From: Bryobacterales bacterium
GTDB taxonomy: Bacteria > Acidobacteriota > Terriglobia > Bryobacterales > Bryobacteraceae
NCBI GenBank assembly: GCA_003142355.1
Contig: PLMF01000159.1
Location: 16,520 to 31,529 of the forward strand
Direction of reading: 5' to 3'
Length of the DNA: 15,010 bases
Under the pieces are notes generated by a model. The model saw nothing but the letters and a program-made list of their open reading frames with translations, did not search any database and was not told the DNA's origin. Shown piece after piece: positions 1 through 6,681 of this stretch. Positions within the stretch are counted from its first letter, which is position 1; each line of letters begins with the position of its first letter. A program made the translations under genes and the position numbers.

Positions 1-303
1 ACCGATTCCGTCACCGCCACGGAAGCGCATCGGCGCGCGCAAGACCACGCCCTGCAGTTGCGCCTCTATGCGCTGGCAGTGGAGCGCTTTGCCGGCCGCG
101 TGCCGGACCGCGCCTGGCTATACTTCCTGCGGCCGAACACGCTGGTGGAAGTGGACCTGACGCCGTCGCTGTTGGAACGGCCGGAACAGATTGTGCGCGA
201 TTTCGAGGAAGCGCAATCGAAGCTGGAGTTCCCGTTGAACGAAGGCGAGCGTTGCCACCGCTGCCAGTTCTTCCGGGACTTGTGCCCGGCGGGGCGGGCG
301 TAG
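1..303 (+). CDS. PD-(D/E)XK nuclease domain, C-terminal fragment (AddA/UvrD-like helicase-nuclease)
   Basis: This is the last 100 codons of a gene that begins before the window; the frame is open from base 1 and ends with TAG at 301-303. Near the start is an AQDHALQLRLYALA segment, which matches the conserved Q-x3-Y motif of PD-(D/E)XK nucleases of the RecB/AddA/Cas4 group. Close to the C-terminus is C-x2-C-x5-C (CHRCQFFRDLC). In AddA, AddB and Cas4 these three cysteines, with a fourth further upstream, hold a 4Fe-4S cluster that staples the nuclease domain. Known members process DNA ends for recombinational repair, usually fused to a UvrD-type helicase. The helicase part and the catalytic Asp/Glu/Lys lie outside the window, so the fusion is inferred. 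A stand-alone Cas4-like nuclease is the alternative. The gene is tail-to-tail with the next one, with a single base between the stops. Confidence 0.72.
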   Translation, partial: TDSVTATEAHRRAQDHALQLRLYALAVERFAGRVPDRAWLYFLRPNTLVEVDLTPSLLERPEQIVRDFEEAQSKLEFPLNEGERCHRCQFFRDLCPAGRA

Positions 304-304
304 C

Positions 305-1081
305 TCACTCGTTTCGCAAAGCGGACATCGGGTCGGTCAACGCGGCCCGTCTTGCCGGAAGCCAGGCCGCCGACCCGACTGCTCCCACTACGAACCCGAT
401 TCCGGCCACCAGCGCGACCTCCCGCAGCACCAGCCTCATGATGTCGCCTTTCTGCGCTCCGACGGCCATGCGGATTCCAATCTCGCCCGTTCGCCTGGTC
501 ACTTCGAAGCTCAGCAGCCCATACAGTCCAACCGCCGCCAGAATCAGGGCCAGTACACCGAAGCCCCAGGCCAGGGTTTCGATCAAGCGGTCCTGATCGA
601 GCGTGCGGTCGAACAGGTCCTCCGCAGTGGCGACTTCGTCAATGCGCAGCGTCTTGTCCTCCGCTGCCACCGCGGTAAAGCTGGGCCGTCTCGCCAGCAC
701 CCGAAGCGCGTAACGCACGTCCGCCACAATTCCCTCCAGCCACGTCCAGCCCCAAACGCCGCGCGCATTCTCGGCCGCCAGGGTGAGGTTTTCGAGTTCC
801 CGCCGTCCGAGGGGCTTACCTTCGCTACGAAGCCGTGGGTGCAATATGCCGTTCTTGATTTCGTACAGCCACCGGGAGGGACGGTGGGCTGGAAGGACCC
901 CCGCGGTGGTGGTGAGGCGGGCGACCAATGTATAGCCCGCGAGATAGATGGCACCTTGGGAATCCACTGCGACCGCGGATGGGACAGGGATTCCCAACAG
1001 CGTTTGCGCTTTCAGCGGCGCAACTGCCAGCGAAAACAGGCAGGCCACGGCGAACAACTTCGGGGGCCGCATCTCGCTCAT
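305..1081 (-). pseudogene. Chimeric remnant: beta-propeller N-terminus joined to an internally deleted ADOP/MacB-FtsX permease
   Basis: The frame is open for 258 codons from ATG at 1081 (ATG at 1072 or TTG at 1111 also possible), but it is a patchwork. Residues 1-26 are a signal peptide ending AQ. Residues 27-51 (VAVDSQGAIYLAGYT) match the first blade of SBBP/NHL-like beta-propeller proteins. From about residue 67 the sequence changes to the cytoplasmic lead-in of Acidobacterial ADOP permeases (VWGWTWLEG, then DVRYALRVLARRPSFTAVA at 121-139). It then jumps to the permease C-terminus: LAWGFGVLALILAAVGLYGLL, the FtsX motif RRTGEIGIRMAVGA (196-209), and LPARRAALTDPMSALRNE at the end. The rest of TM1, nearly all of both periplasmic domains, the middle TM segments and most of the last TM are missing. 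Intact ADOP proteins have roughly 800 residues. Transport activity is very unlikely; a decayed gene is my reading, though the preserved frame leaves an expressed small membrane protein possible. Confidence 0.7.
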
Positions 1082-1134
1082 ACTTCTAAGACCCGTTCGA
1101 GCCGATGCCAACTACACGTCACGAAAGAACGTCG

Positions 1135-1539
1135 TTACGTGTTTTCAGGTGCTTTTCCGCACGAGCACGAGTGTGTCGCCCGGCATATGGCGGATCCGGC
1201 CAGAAAGCCGACCGCGACCGCGGCCACCAGAGAGCCTGTCAGGTGCCGGCGAGCAAACCCCCGCAGACCGGTGAACACATCTCTCAGGTCGTGATCTTCG
1301 ACATATGATGCCGTAGCGTCCAGTCGATCCGCTGTGCGGGTTGAGCAGTTGTCGATTGCCTCGGAACCCTTGTGTCCCGTTGTGCGAACCGACGAAGCAG
1401 CCGCGTGGAGCGCTTCCCCTGTATCGTCGCGCGCCTGATCCAGTTTCCCGCCGGCGGACCGGCCTAACTCCTCCACCGACTCTTTGGCCTCTTTGCCAAG
1501 CTCCGACGCCGTTTCCGTTAATGTCCTCAAGGTAGTCAA
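1135..1539 (-). CDS. DUF883/ElaB-YqjD-like helical protein with C-terminal membrane anchor
   Basis: A 134-residue protein, if translation starts at the TTG at 1539. That start is chosen because a strong GGAGG lies 6 bases upstream (1550-1546). The frame is open further 5' to 1644, but those extra residues look non-coding. Residues 2-95 are rich in Ala, Glu, Lys, Thr and Ser with heptad-like spacing, suggesting long amphipathic helices or a coiled coil. Residues 101-118 (TGSLVAAVAVGFLAGSAI) form one membrane segment with glycine spacing as in the DUF883 family. ElaB and YqjD of E. coli are inner-membrane proteins made in stationary phase or stress, and YqjD has been linked to ribosome binding; whether this protein does the same is unknown. 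An odd point is the tail after the anchor, with cysteines at 119, 125 and 127. Assignment rests on architecture, not close identity. Confidence 0.62.
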   Translation of the reverse strand: MTTLRTLTETASELGKEAKESVEELGRSAGGKLDQARDDTGEALHAAASSVRTTGHKGSEAIDNCSTRTADRLDATASYVEDHDLRDVFTGLRGFARRHLTGSLVAAVAVGFLAGSAICRATHSCSCGKAPENT

Positions 1540-1544
1540 GATGT

Positions 1545-1550
1545 TCCTCC
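1545..1550 (-). promoter_or_regulatory. Ribosome binding site that fixes a TTG start
   Basis: On the minus strand GGAGGA stands about 6 bases before the TTG at 1539. It is the best Shine-Dalgarno match near this gene and is the reason for choosing the 134-residue product over the longer open frame reaching 1644. Confidence 0.55.
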
Positions 1551-1716
1551 AAAGTCCGGGATGGTTGGCCTGTGCGTGCTCCAACAGGAAAGGTAGGGCA
1601 CGTTTGCCTCCATTACGATTCGAGAGGCGGACCAGTTGAGTCACCGGGCGCCGGCGTGCTGAAGCGGCGAAAACTGCACGTTCGGAGGCAGTATCTGCAC
1701 TTAGCCGTGTGCGTCT

Positions 1717-2652
1717 TTACATCTGGACGATTTTGCGGGCGGCCGCCTTGGGCTTCACCAGTTGTTGAATCTGGGCCTCGGGCAGGCTCAGCGTGATCTT
1801 CACGGTGCTGCCTTGCGTGCTGACCACCAGTGACTGCGCCAGCGCCGCGGCTTCGGGGTGCTTCGCGGCCTGAAGCTGCGCCATGCTCACAAAGAGCTTC
1901 AAGACGTCGCCCACCGAGGATGCGTCTTGCGGCGTGGCGGCCTGCGCCTGGCCGGTCACCACCACCATGGAGCCGAACTTCACTCCGGCGCTGGCCGATT
2001 CGATCTTCTGCAGCGCGTTCTGCATGTCGACTCCCGCAGCCGGCGGGGCCGCTGCCGATGGCCTCAGCGTGGACGGCGGCACGGTCGAGATGGCCCACGC
2101 GTCCTGGGCGGAGCTCAACTGGTTCACTCGAGCGGCCAGCGCGGCGGGGATGGTGGGGCCTTCGTTGCGGCGGTCGATGGCGGCCTTGACGTTCGCCAGG
2201 TCGCCCGCCACCACCAGCGTGGAATCCAGGAATGCGAAGCCGTTCTGGTGCTCGGGTTCTTCGATAATGGACACGCCGCCATACGTTTCGGCGCCCGCCC
2301 CGGCCGACTGGGCCGCAGCCGCGATTTTGGCGAGGTCGAAGACGCCGCGCGCCACGGCTAGGCCGGTCCTTTTGCCGGGCGCGCTGCCGGAGGCGAGCAA
2401 CAGCTCGCTCACATCGCGCCGGGGGTCGAATCCGGTCAGCGTCGCCAACTGCTGTAACTGCTGGGCCTGGGACCCGAGCAGCGTTGTCAGCACGTATTGG
2501 CCGAACGGCGTGGCTTTGGCCTGATCCACGTTCACGCCCGCCAAAACCGTGGCGTCGGGCATTACCAGGTTGAGCAGCCGCGCGTCGGCGGCTGAAAGCA
2601 TGCCGGAAAAAACGGCGAAAAGCGTCGCGGTGGCGAGAATTTGTGTCTTCAT
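1717..2652 (-). CDS. Exported protein of unknown function (DUF3352-like architecture)
   Basis: A 311-residue protein. Residues 1-21 are a Sec signal peptide (MKTQILATATLFAVFSGMLS, then AADA), so it should act in the periplasm. The mature part opens with LLNLVMPDATVLAGVNVDQAKATPFGQYV, a motif type common in exported Acidobacterial proteins that monitor or bind something unknown; the later GFAFLDSTLVVAGDLANVKAAIDRR segment resembles DUF3352-type proteins. An Ala/Pro-rich linker (about 198-208) separates two similar-sized halves. No catalytic motif, metal site or membrane anchor is visible. The best ribosome site, GGGAGG near 2670, lies 18 bases before the ATG, which is long; an in-frame CTG three codons upstream would shorten this, but the signal peptide fits the ATG. 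It follows ribBA on the same strand with a 79-bp gap. The family assignment is tentative. Confidence 0.75.
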   Translation of the reverse strand: MKTQILATATLFAVFSGMLSAADARLLNLVMPDATVLAGVNVDQAKATPFGQYVLTTLLGSQAQQLQQLATLTGFDPRRDVSELLLASGSAPGKRTGLAVARGVFDLAKIAAAAQSAGAGAETYGGVSIIEEPEHQNGFAFLDSTLVVAGDLANVKAAIDRRNEGPTIPAALAARVNQLSSAQDAWAISTVPPSTLRPSAAAPPAAGVDMQNALQKIESASAGVKFGSMVVVTGQAQAATPQDASSVGDVLKLFVSMAQLQAAKHPEAAALAQSLVVSTQGSTVKITLSLPEAQIQQLVKPKAAARKIVQM

Positions 2653-2681
2653 AACAATCAGGACGTTATGCCTCCCTCATT

Positions 2682-2695
2682 GTTAACGCGTTGAC
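2682..2695. repeat. Near-perfect 14-bp palindrome upstream of the exported-protein gene
   Basis: GTTAACGCGTTGAC reads the same on both strands except for one mismatched pair. It lies 30-43 bases before the ATG at 2652 and downstream of the ribBA stop, where an operator could sit. No regulator is identified, and a chance palindrome cannot be excluded. Confidence 0.3.
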
Positions 2696-2731
2696 TACCT
2701 CGAAAGTTCCGGGGTTGGCGCGGTTTGTGCC

Positions 2732-3865
2732 TCAGTGCTCGACCGGAACCTGATCCACGATTTCGATGCCAAATCCTTCCAATGCAACGATTTTTCGCGG
2801 GTGGTTGGTGAGCAGCCGGATGGTGTGCAACCCCAGGTCCGAGAGGATCTGGGCGCCAATGCCATGTTCGTGTTGCAGTTGCCGCTGCCCGGCCTGGTCC
2901 TTGTAGTGCATGAAATCCCGGCCATGCGACACAATGCGCTGCCGGCCATAACCGTCCCGCTCGGTGCGGAAGCCAGGCCCGCTTTCATGCAGGTAAACCA
3001 GCACGCCCAGGCCCTCCGCGGCGATGGCGCCGAGCGAATTGCGCACCAGGCGGCCGCAATCGCAGGTCGTGGAGCCGAAAACGTCGCCGTACGGGCACCG
3101 GGTATGCATGCGCACCAAGACGCGCTCCTGGCCGGCCACGTCGCCGCGCACCAGGGCGAGATGGCACTCGGGGTTCAGGTCGCTGCCATACGCAACCGTG
3201 AGGAATTCGCCGAACTCCGTTTCGATGGAGCCTTCCGCCAGCCGGCGGATGAACCGCTCGGTTTTCATGCGGTGGCGAATCAGGTCCGCTACCGAGATCA
3301 TCTTCAGGCTGTGGCGGGCGCAGAATTCCCGGAGCTGCGCCACCCGCGCCATGGTGCCGTCGTCATTCATGATCTCGCAGATGACCCCGGCGGGCGTCAG
3401 CCCGGCGAGACGGGCGAGGTCCACGGACGCCTCCGTCTGGCCGGCGCGCACCAGCACACCCCCTTCGCGCGCGCGCAGGGGAAAGACATGGCCGGGCCGC
3501 GCCAGGTCCTCGGGCCGGCATTCCGGATCGGTGGCGGTCAGGATGGCGCGGGTGCGGTCCGCGGCGGAGATGCCGGTGGTGACGCCCGCGCGGGCGTCGA
3601 TGGATTCGCAAAAGGCGGTGCCGAAATTGGAGGTGTTCTGGGAGCTCATGAGCGGCAGCCGGAGGTAGTCGCAGCGTTCCGGCGTCAGGGCCAGGCAGAT
3701 CAGCCCGCGGCCGTGCATGACCATAAAATTGACGATCTCGGGGGTGACTTTTTCGGCGGCGATGGTCAGGTCGCCCTCGTTTTCCCGGTCTTCATCGTCC
3801 GCCACCACCACGATGCGGCCGGCGCGGATCTCATCGATGGCTTCCGGAATCCCGACGAAGGGCAT
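2732..3865 (-). CDS. ribBA: RibBA: DHBP synthase fused to a divergent GTP cyclohydrolase II-like domain
   Basis: A 377-residue protein. Residues 1 to about 200 are 3,4-dihydroxy-2-butanone-4-phosphate synthase, which makes the four-carbon unit of riboflavin from ribulose-5-phosphate. The acidic loop [11 protein letters not shown] (23-33), [14 protein letters not shown] and RPGHVFPL are all present, so this half looks active. Residues from about 205 on have the GTP cyclohydrolase II fold. The zinc ligands C-x10-C-x-C ([14 protein letters not shown]) and the LLTNHPRK strand are kept. However, the GTP-binding motif RQEGRxIGL is replaced by LHESGPGF. The D-x-R carrying the E. coli catalytic residues (D126, R128) aligns to L-x-H, and the usual C-terminal extension is missing. 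Cyclohydrolase activity is therefore doubtful; RibBX proteins of Proteobacteria are a known case of such drift. The N-terminus [17 protein letters not shown] is typical, supporting this ATG, although no clear Shine-Dalgarno precedes it. Confidence 0.93.
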   Translation of the reverse strand: MPFVGIPEAIDEIRAGRIVVVADDEDRENEGDLTIAAEKVTPEIVNFMVMHGRGLICLALTPERCDYLRLPLMSSQNTSNFGTAFCESIDARAGVTTGISAADRTRAILTATDPECRPEDLARPGHVFPLRAREGGVLVRAGQTEASVDLARLAGLTPAGVICEIMNDDGTMARVAQLREFCARHSLKMISVADLIRHRMKTERFIRRLAEGSIETEFGEFLTVAYGSDLNPECHLALVRGDVAGQERVLVRMHTRCPYGDVFGSTTCDCGRLVRNSLGAIAAEGLGVLVYLHESGPGFRTERDGYGRQRIVSHGRDFMHYKDQAGQRQLQHEHGIGAQILSDLGLHTIRLLTNHPRKIVALEGFGIEIVDQVPVEH

Positions 3866-3870
3866 GACTC

Positions 3871-3876
3871 ATTGTA
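3871..3876 (-). promoter_or_regulatory. Possible -10 box directly before ribBA
   Basis: On the minus strand TACAAT lies only 5 bases before the ribBA ATG, in a stretch with no Shine-Dalgarno. Used as a -10 element it would start transcription at or near the A of ATG, giving a leaderless mRNA. No convincing -35 box is seen at 17 bases, so the call is weak. The 79-bp gap to the sensor-kinase gene also allows simple read-through. Confidence 0.25.
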
Positions 3877-3944
3877 TCCAGCGGGGCGGCCGGGTTGGCT
3901 GCGGCCACGCACTGGCCTGGGCTTCCGCGCTCGTGTTGGCTCTC

Positions 3945-5246
3945 TCAACCCTGGATTGCAGCGCGCGGCATCGTGACTCGAAACAGAGCGCCTGGGCGAA
4001 CGTTCTCCGCGGAGATATGTCCGCCATGAACTCCGATTGCGCGGCGGGCGATAGCGAGACCAAGCCCAAGGCCGCCCGTATTCGCGTTTCTCGAAGGATC
4101 CACCCTGAAGAATGGGGCGAAGATTCGAGAGATTAGCTCCTCGGGGATGCCGGGTCCGTAGTCCCGCACGGCGATGACGATGTCCGGGCCATTGCGGCTC
4201 AAATCGATCTCCACCGCTGTCCCTTGGGGCGCATAACGTACTGCATTTCGGACGACGTTTTCGATGGCCCGGCGCAACAACTCGCAGTTTCCACGAACAT
4301 CGACGACGTCAGGCGGCGTCAGTAAAATGGCGCAACCCCTGGCGGCGGCTTCCACGGCGCAATCGTCCGCTATGCTCCGCAGCAGGTCGCCGATGCGGAC
4401 ATCTTCCATTTCCACACTGCCAGGTTCTCCTTCCGCCCGGGCCATATCAATCAACGCGCCCACAAGCTCCGACAGGCGGTCAATCTCGCGCCGGAGCCGG
4501 GAAGCCGCCGCATCCGGGTCGGATGTCTTGCGCACCATTTCCGCCTCGAAGGCGAGACGCGCCAGCGGCGACCGAAGCTCGTGCGAAACGTCTTGAAGCA
4601 GTTGGCGTTCCGCGGTGAGAAGCGTCTGAATGCGTTGGGCCATGGCGTTGACGGATCGTCCCAGATTGCCCACCTCGTCCTTGGACTTCGTCTCCGCCCG
4701 GGCGGCCAGATCGCCGTGTCCGATACGATCGACCACAGCCGCCAGGCGGCGCAACGGCAAAGCGATGTTCGCGGCCGACAACCAGTACAGGCCCCCCACG
4801 ACGGCGAAAACAAGAATGTAGAAAGGCGCCAGTCGCGCCGGAGACGGCGGAGGTCCGGAGACGACCCAGATATAGCGGCGGTCTTCGGAGACGTTACCGA
4901 ATACGATCCGATCCTTGTATTTGGTAGCGGATCCAGGCTGACCCACGATGCTCCGAATCATCTCCCGGCGGTTCTCCCCGGTCTCGAGGTCCGTCCCTTG
5001 AGCGTCGGTCAGGTAAAACCGCTCGAGGTCCGGCCGGTTCAGCTTTCCAAGGTACTGCGACAGTCCCTGGGAACCGCCGGCCTCGTAGGCTGTACGCGCC
5101 TGCTCGAAATGCAGGCTGTTGTATTGTCCGAAGCGCTCCCTTACCCAGTTGCCCAACACGCTCTGCGCCACCAGGAAGAACACCGCCAGAGAGATCGCGA
5201 GCGCGGCGACAGACCACACAATGATCTTTGCGGATATCGATCTCAT
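3945..5246 (-). CDS. CpxA/BaeS-type sensor histidine kinase
   Basis: A 433-residue inner-membrane kinase starting at ATG 5246, which overlaps the stop of the response regulator as ATGA; the open frame runs further upstream only as a shadow of that gene. Order: TM1 (about 7-28), periplasmic sensor loop (about 30-140), TM2 (about 141-158), HAMP (about 159-211), dimerisation and phosphoacceptor domain with H222 in [13 protein letters not shown], then the ATPase domain with N box around N334 ([11 protein letters not shown]), G1 box D362-G366 (DYGPG), F box FAPFF 376-380 and G2 box GLGLGLA 392-398. All catalytic boxes are intact. It should phosphorylate the partner regulator encoded just upstream. 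The H-box and HAMP style resemble CpxA, which senses envelope stress, but the periplasmic loop gives no clue to the ligand. Confidence 0.93.
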   Translation of the reverse strand: MRSISAKIIVWSVAALAISLAVFFLVAQSVLGNWVRERFGQYNSLHFEQARTAYEAGGSQGLSQYLGKLNRPDLERFYLTDAQGTDLETGENRREMIRSIVGQPGSATKYKDRIVFGNVSEDRRYIWVVSGPPPSPARLAPFYILVFAVVGGLYWLSAANIALPLRRLAAVVDRIGHGDLAARAETKSKDEVGNLGRSVNAMAQRIQTLLTAERQLLQDVSHELRSPLARLAFEAEMVRKTSDPDAAASRLRREIDRLSELVGALIDMARAEGEPGSVEMEDVRIGDLLRSIADDCAVEAAARGCAILLTPPDVVDVRGNCELLRRAIENVVRNAVRYAPQGTAVEIDLSRNGPDIVIAVRDYGPGIPEELISRIFAPFFRVDPSRNANTGGLGLGLAIARRAIGVHGGHISAENVRPGALFRVTMPRAAIQG

Positions 5247-5947
5247 GCCTGTTCGTCTTCCGCCAACAGATAACCGGCGCCCCGAATCGAGCGGATTACG
5301 ACGCCGGCCCCCTCGGTCTTCTTCCGGAGCCGGCTGATGTGCACCTCGATCGCCCGTTCGAACGGCGTGGCTTGGCGCTGGTACAGCATACCGCACACCT
5401 CATCGCGGGTGACAACCCGGCCGGAGGCGCGAACCAGGAGATCCAGGATGTCGAACTCCGTCGCGGTGATATCGATCGCTGCATTCTCTATCCAGGCGCG
5501 CCTCGTGGCCGCGCTCAGCCGCAACCGGCCCACCAGAACGGTCTCGGGTTTCGCGGACAGGGTGTGGCGCGAGCGGCGCAGCACGGATCCGATTCGGGCG
5601 GCCAACTCCTCGGGGCCGAACGGCTTAACCAGGTAATCGTCGGCGCCTGCGTTCAGTCCGGTCACGCGATCCTGCTCGGCCCCGCGCGCAGTGAGCATGA
5701 TGACGGGCGTGGCCGAACGCCGGCGCAATTGCGTCAGGAGTTCGAAACCGTCCATGCCGGGAAGCATGACATCCAGAAGAATCAGATCGAAGCGGCCCTC
5801 TATCGCCCGGGCCAGGCCGGAGGGGCCGTCGTGCACCGCCTGAATTACATAGCCCGTTCCCGAGAAGAACTCCGCAATGAGCTGGCACAAACGCACATCA
5901 TCGTCAATGACGAGAATCGATGCGCCCTCTCGACCATCCTTTTCCAC
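5243..5947 (-). CDS. OmpR/CpxR-family response regulator
   Basis: A 234-residue DNA-binding regulator. The receiver domain (about 9-120) has the acidic pocket D15-D17, phosphoacceptor D59 (LILLDVMLPGMDGF), T86 and K108 (YLVKPF). The C-terminal winged helix (about 138-230) shows ITATEFDILDLLVRASGRVVTRDEV and ends in VIRSIRGAGYLL, typical of OmpR-type transcription factors. The start is GTG at 5947, with GGAAG about 6 bases upstream; this fits the receiver N-terminus. The stop overlaps the kinase start by ATGA, so the two are co-transcribed and translationally coupled. It is transcribed away from the lipocalin-like gene and efflux operon across a 174-bp spacer, which makes these and itself the natural candidate targets. 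Targets are an inference. Confidence 0.94.
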   Translation of the reverse strand: MEKDGREGASILVIDDDVRLCQLIAEFFSGTGYVIQAVHDGPSGLARAIEGRFDLILLDVMLPGMDGFELLTQLRRRSATPVIMLTARGAEQDRVTGLNAGADDYLVKPFGPEELAARIGSVLRRSRHTLSAKPETVLVGRLRLSAATRRAWIENAAIDITATEFDILDLLVRASGRVVTRDEVCGMLYQRQATPFERAIEVHISRLRKKTEGAGVVIRSIRGAGYLLAEDEQA

Positions 5948-5982
5948 GCTGACTTCCTTTTTACCGCATAACCGCGGCGGAA

Positions 5983-5998
5983 GTTGCGATCGGTTGCG
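5983..5998 (+). promoter_or_regulatory. Direct repeat with 10-bp period, candidate response-regulator site
   Basis: GTTGCG occurs at 5983-5988 and again at 5993-5998, start to start 10 bp. OmpR/CpxR-family regulators usually bind as dimers to direct half-sites one helical turn apart. The repeat lies 36-51 bp before the GTG of the response regulator and within the divergent spacer. No binding evidence exists in the sequence beyond spacing and place. Confidence 0.35.
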
Positions 5999-6005
5999 GC
6001 TATTA

Positions 6006-6023
6006 ACAATTCTTGAGAATTGT
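6006..6023. repeat. Perfect 18-nt inverted repeat in the divergent spacer
   Basis: ACAATTCT-TG-AGAATTGT has two perfect 8-base arms around a 2-base centre. It is AT-rich in a GC-rich window and sits mid-spacer between the response regulator (-) and the lipocalin-like gene (+). A dimeric-repressor operator is the likeliest use. A 2-base loop and no U-tract make a terminator unlikely. Confidence 0.5.
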
Positions 6024-6121
6024 CATGCGCCGCCAAGCCGCGATTTTCGGATTTGCAAAACTTAAGCTTCGCCGGACCCGCTTACGCCGTTTAATGAATA
6101 TAGAAGGGAGAACGACCGAAG

Positions 6122-6460
6122 ATGCGAAGGACAGTGATTCTGCTGATGCTGACGGCCCTGGCAGCATTCGCCGCCGATGTCAACGGCACATGGAAGGGAA
6201 CCATGGAGACGCCCGGGGGCGCTATGGATATCAGCGCCAGTTTGAAAGCCGACGGGAACGTCTTGAATGGAACCATGAACTTCATGGGGAACGACGTAAA
6301 GATCGAGAAGGGCAAGATCGACGGCGATAAGGTGTCGTTCGAAATCAACATGGAATTCGGGCCGATGGCCTACGCCGGTACGGTAAGCGGAGATGAGATG
6401 AAGCTGAGTATCTCCGTAATGGGTAACGAGACCTTCGTGGTTCTCAAGAGAGCCAAGTAA
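6122..6460 (+). CDS. Small exported lipocalin-like beta-barrel protein
   Basis: A 112-residue protein with a signal peptide in residues 1-18 (RRTVILLMLTALAAFAA), cleaved after AFA/ADV. The mature 94 residues begin DVNGTWKGTMETPGG and run as regular short beta strands with turns at Gly, Asn and Asp. This NGTWKG opening and strand pattern resembles small lipocalin/calycin-like exported proteins frequent in Acidobacteria, whose function is not known. There are no cysteines after the signal and no lipobox, so it should be free in the periplasm or secreted. AAGGGAG ends 11 bases before the ATG, a slightly long but usable ribosome site. It is divergent from the two-component system and 221 bp before the efflux operon, so a role in envelope stress or ligand delivery is possible but unproven. 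The fold call is from pattern only. Confidence 0.8.
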   Translation: MRRTVILLMLTALAAFAADVNGTWKGTMETPGGAMDISASLKADGNVLNGTMNFMGNDVKIEKGKIDGDKVSFEINMEFGPMAYAGTVSGDEMKLSISVMGNETFVVLKRAK

Positions 6461-6681
6461 AGCCACCGGTGGAACACAGCCGCACAGGATAACTCGAAGA
6501 GCGCTGGGGCGCGCCGCATCGAAGGCCCTCCAGGGCTCCGTTTCGGTGCAGTGCGGGGAGCGGCTTCGGAACAGCGCCGAACGCTATCCGCGACTGTCCT
6601 TCCCGCTTGCGTCAGGCCCCAAGAGGATGGCCATGACGCGAGCGTTGCGCACGCCGGATATGTGTGCGAAAGGTCCAACCA
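6461..6681. other. 221-bp non-coding stretch before the efflux operon
   Basis: Open frames here run antisense or overlap neighbours and have no recognisable protein character. CCACCGGTGG at 6463-6472 is a perfect 10-bp palindrome just after the stop of the lipocalin-like gene, without a U-tract. The stretch should hold the promoter of the efflux operon, but I could not find a convincing -35/-10 pair. Confidence 0.4.

Noticed and set aside
1540..1644. N-terminal extension of the DUF883-like gene to 1644
   Set aside because: The strong GGAGG before TTG 1539 lies inside it, and the extra residues do not resemble the family or a signal peptide.
1670..1692. Hairpin ACTGC with 13-base loop and four T on the - strand after the exported-protein gene, as a terminator
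   Set aside because: A 5-bp stem with a long loop is too weak to call.
3903..3917. GGCCA-CGCAC-TGGCC inverted repeat between the kinase gene and ribBA, as terminator or FMN riboswitch
   Set aside because: No U-tract follows, and none of the conserved FMN-riboswitch sequence blocks is present in the 79-bp gap.
2735..3976. 413-codon open frame on the + strand opposite ribBA
   Set aside because: It is antisense to a gene with clear family motifs. Its composition (His, Gly, Ala, Arg rich, no domain pattern) is what GC-rich antisense frames give.
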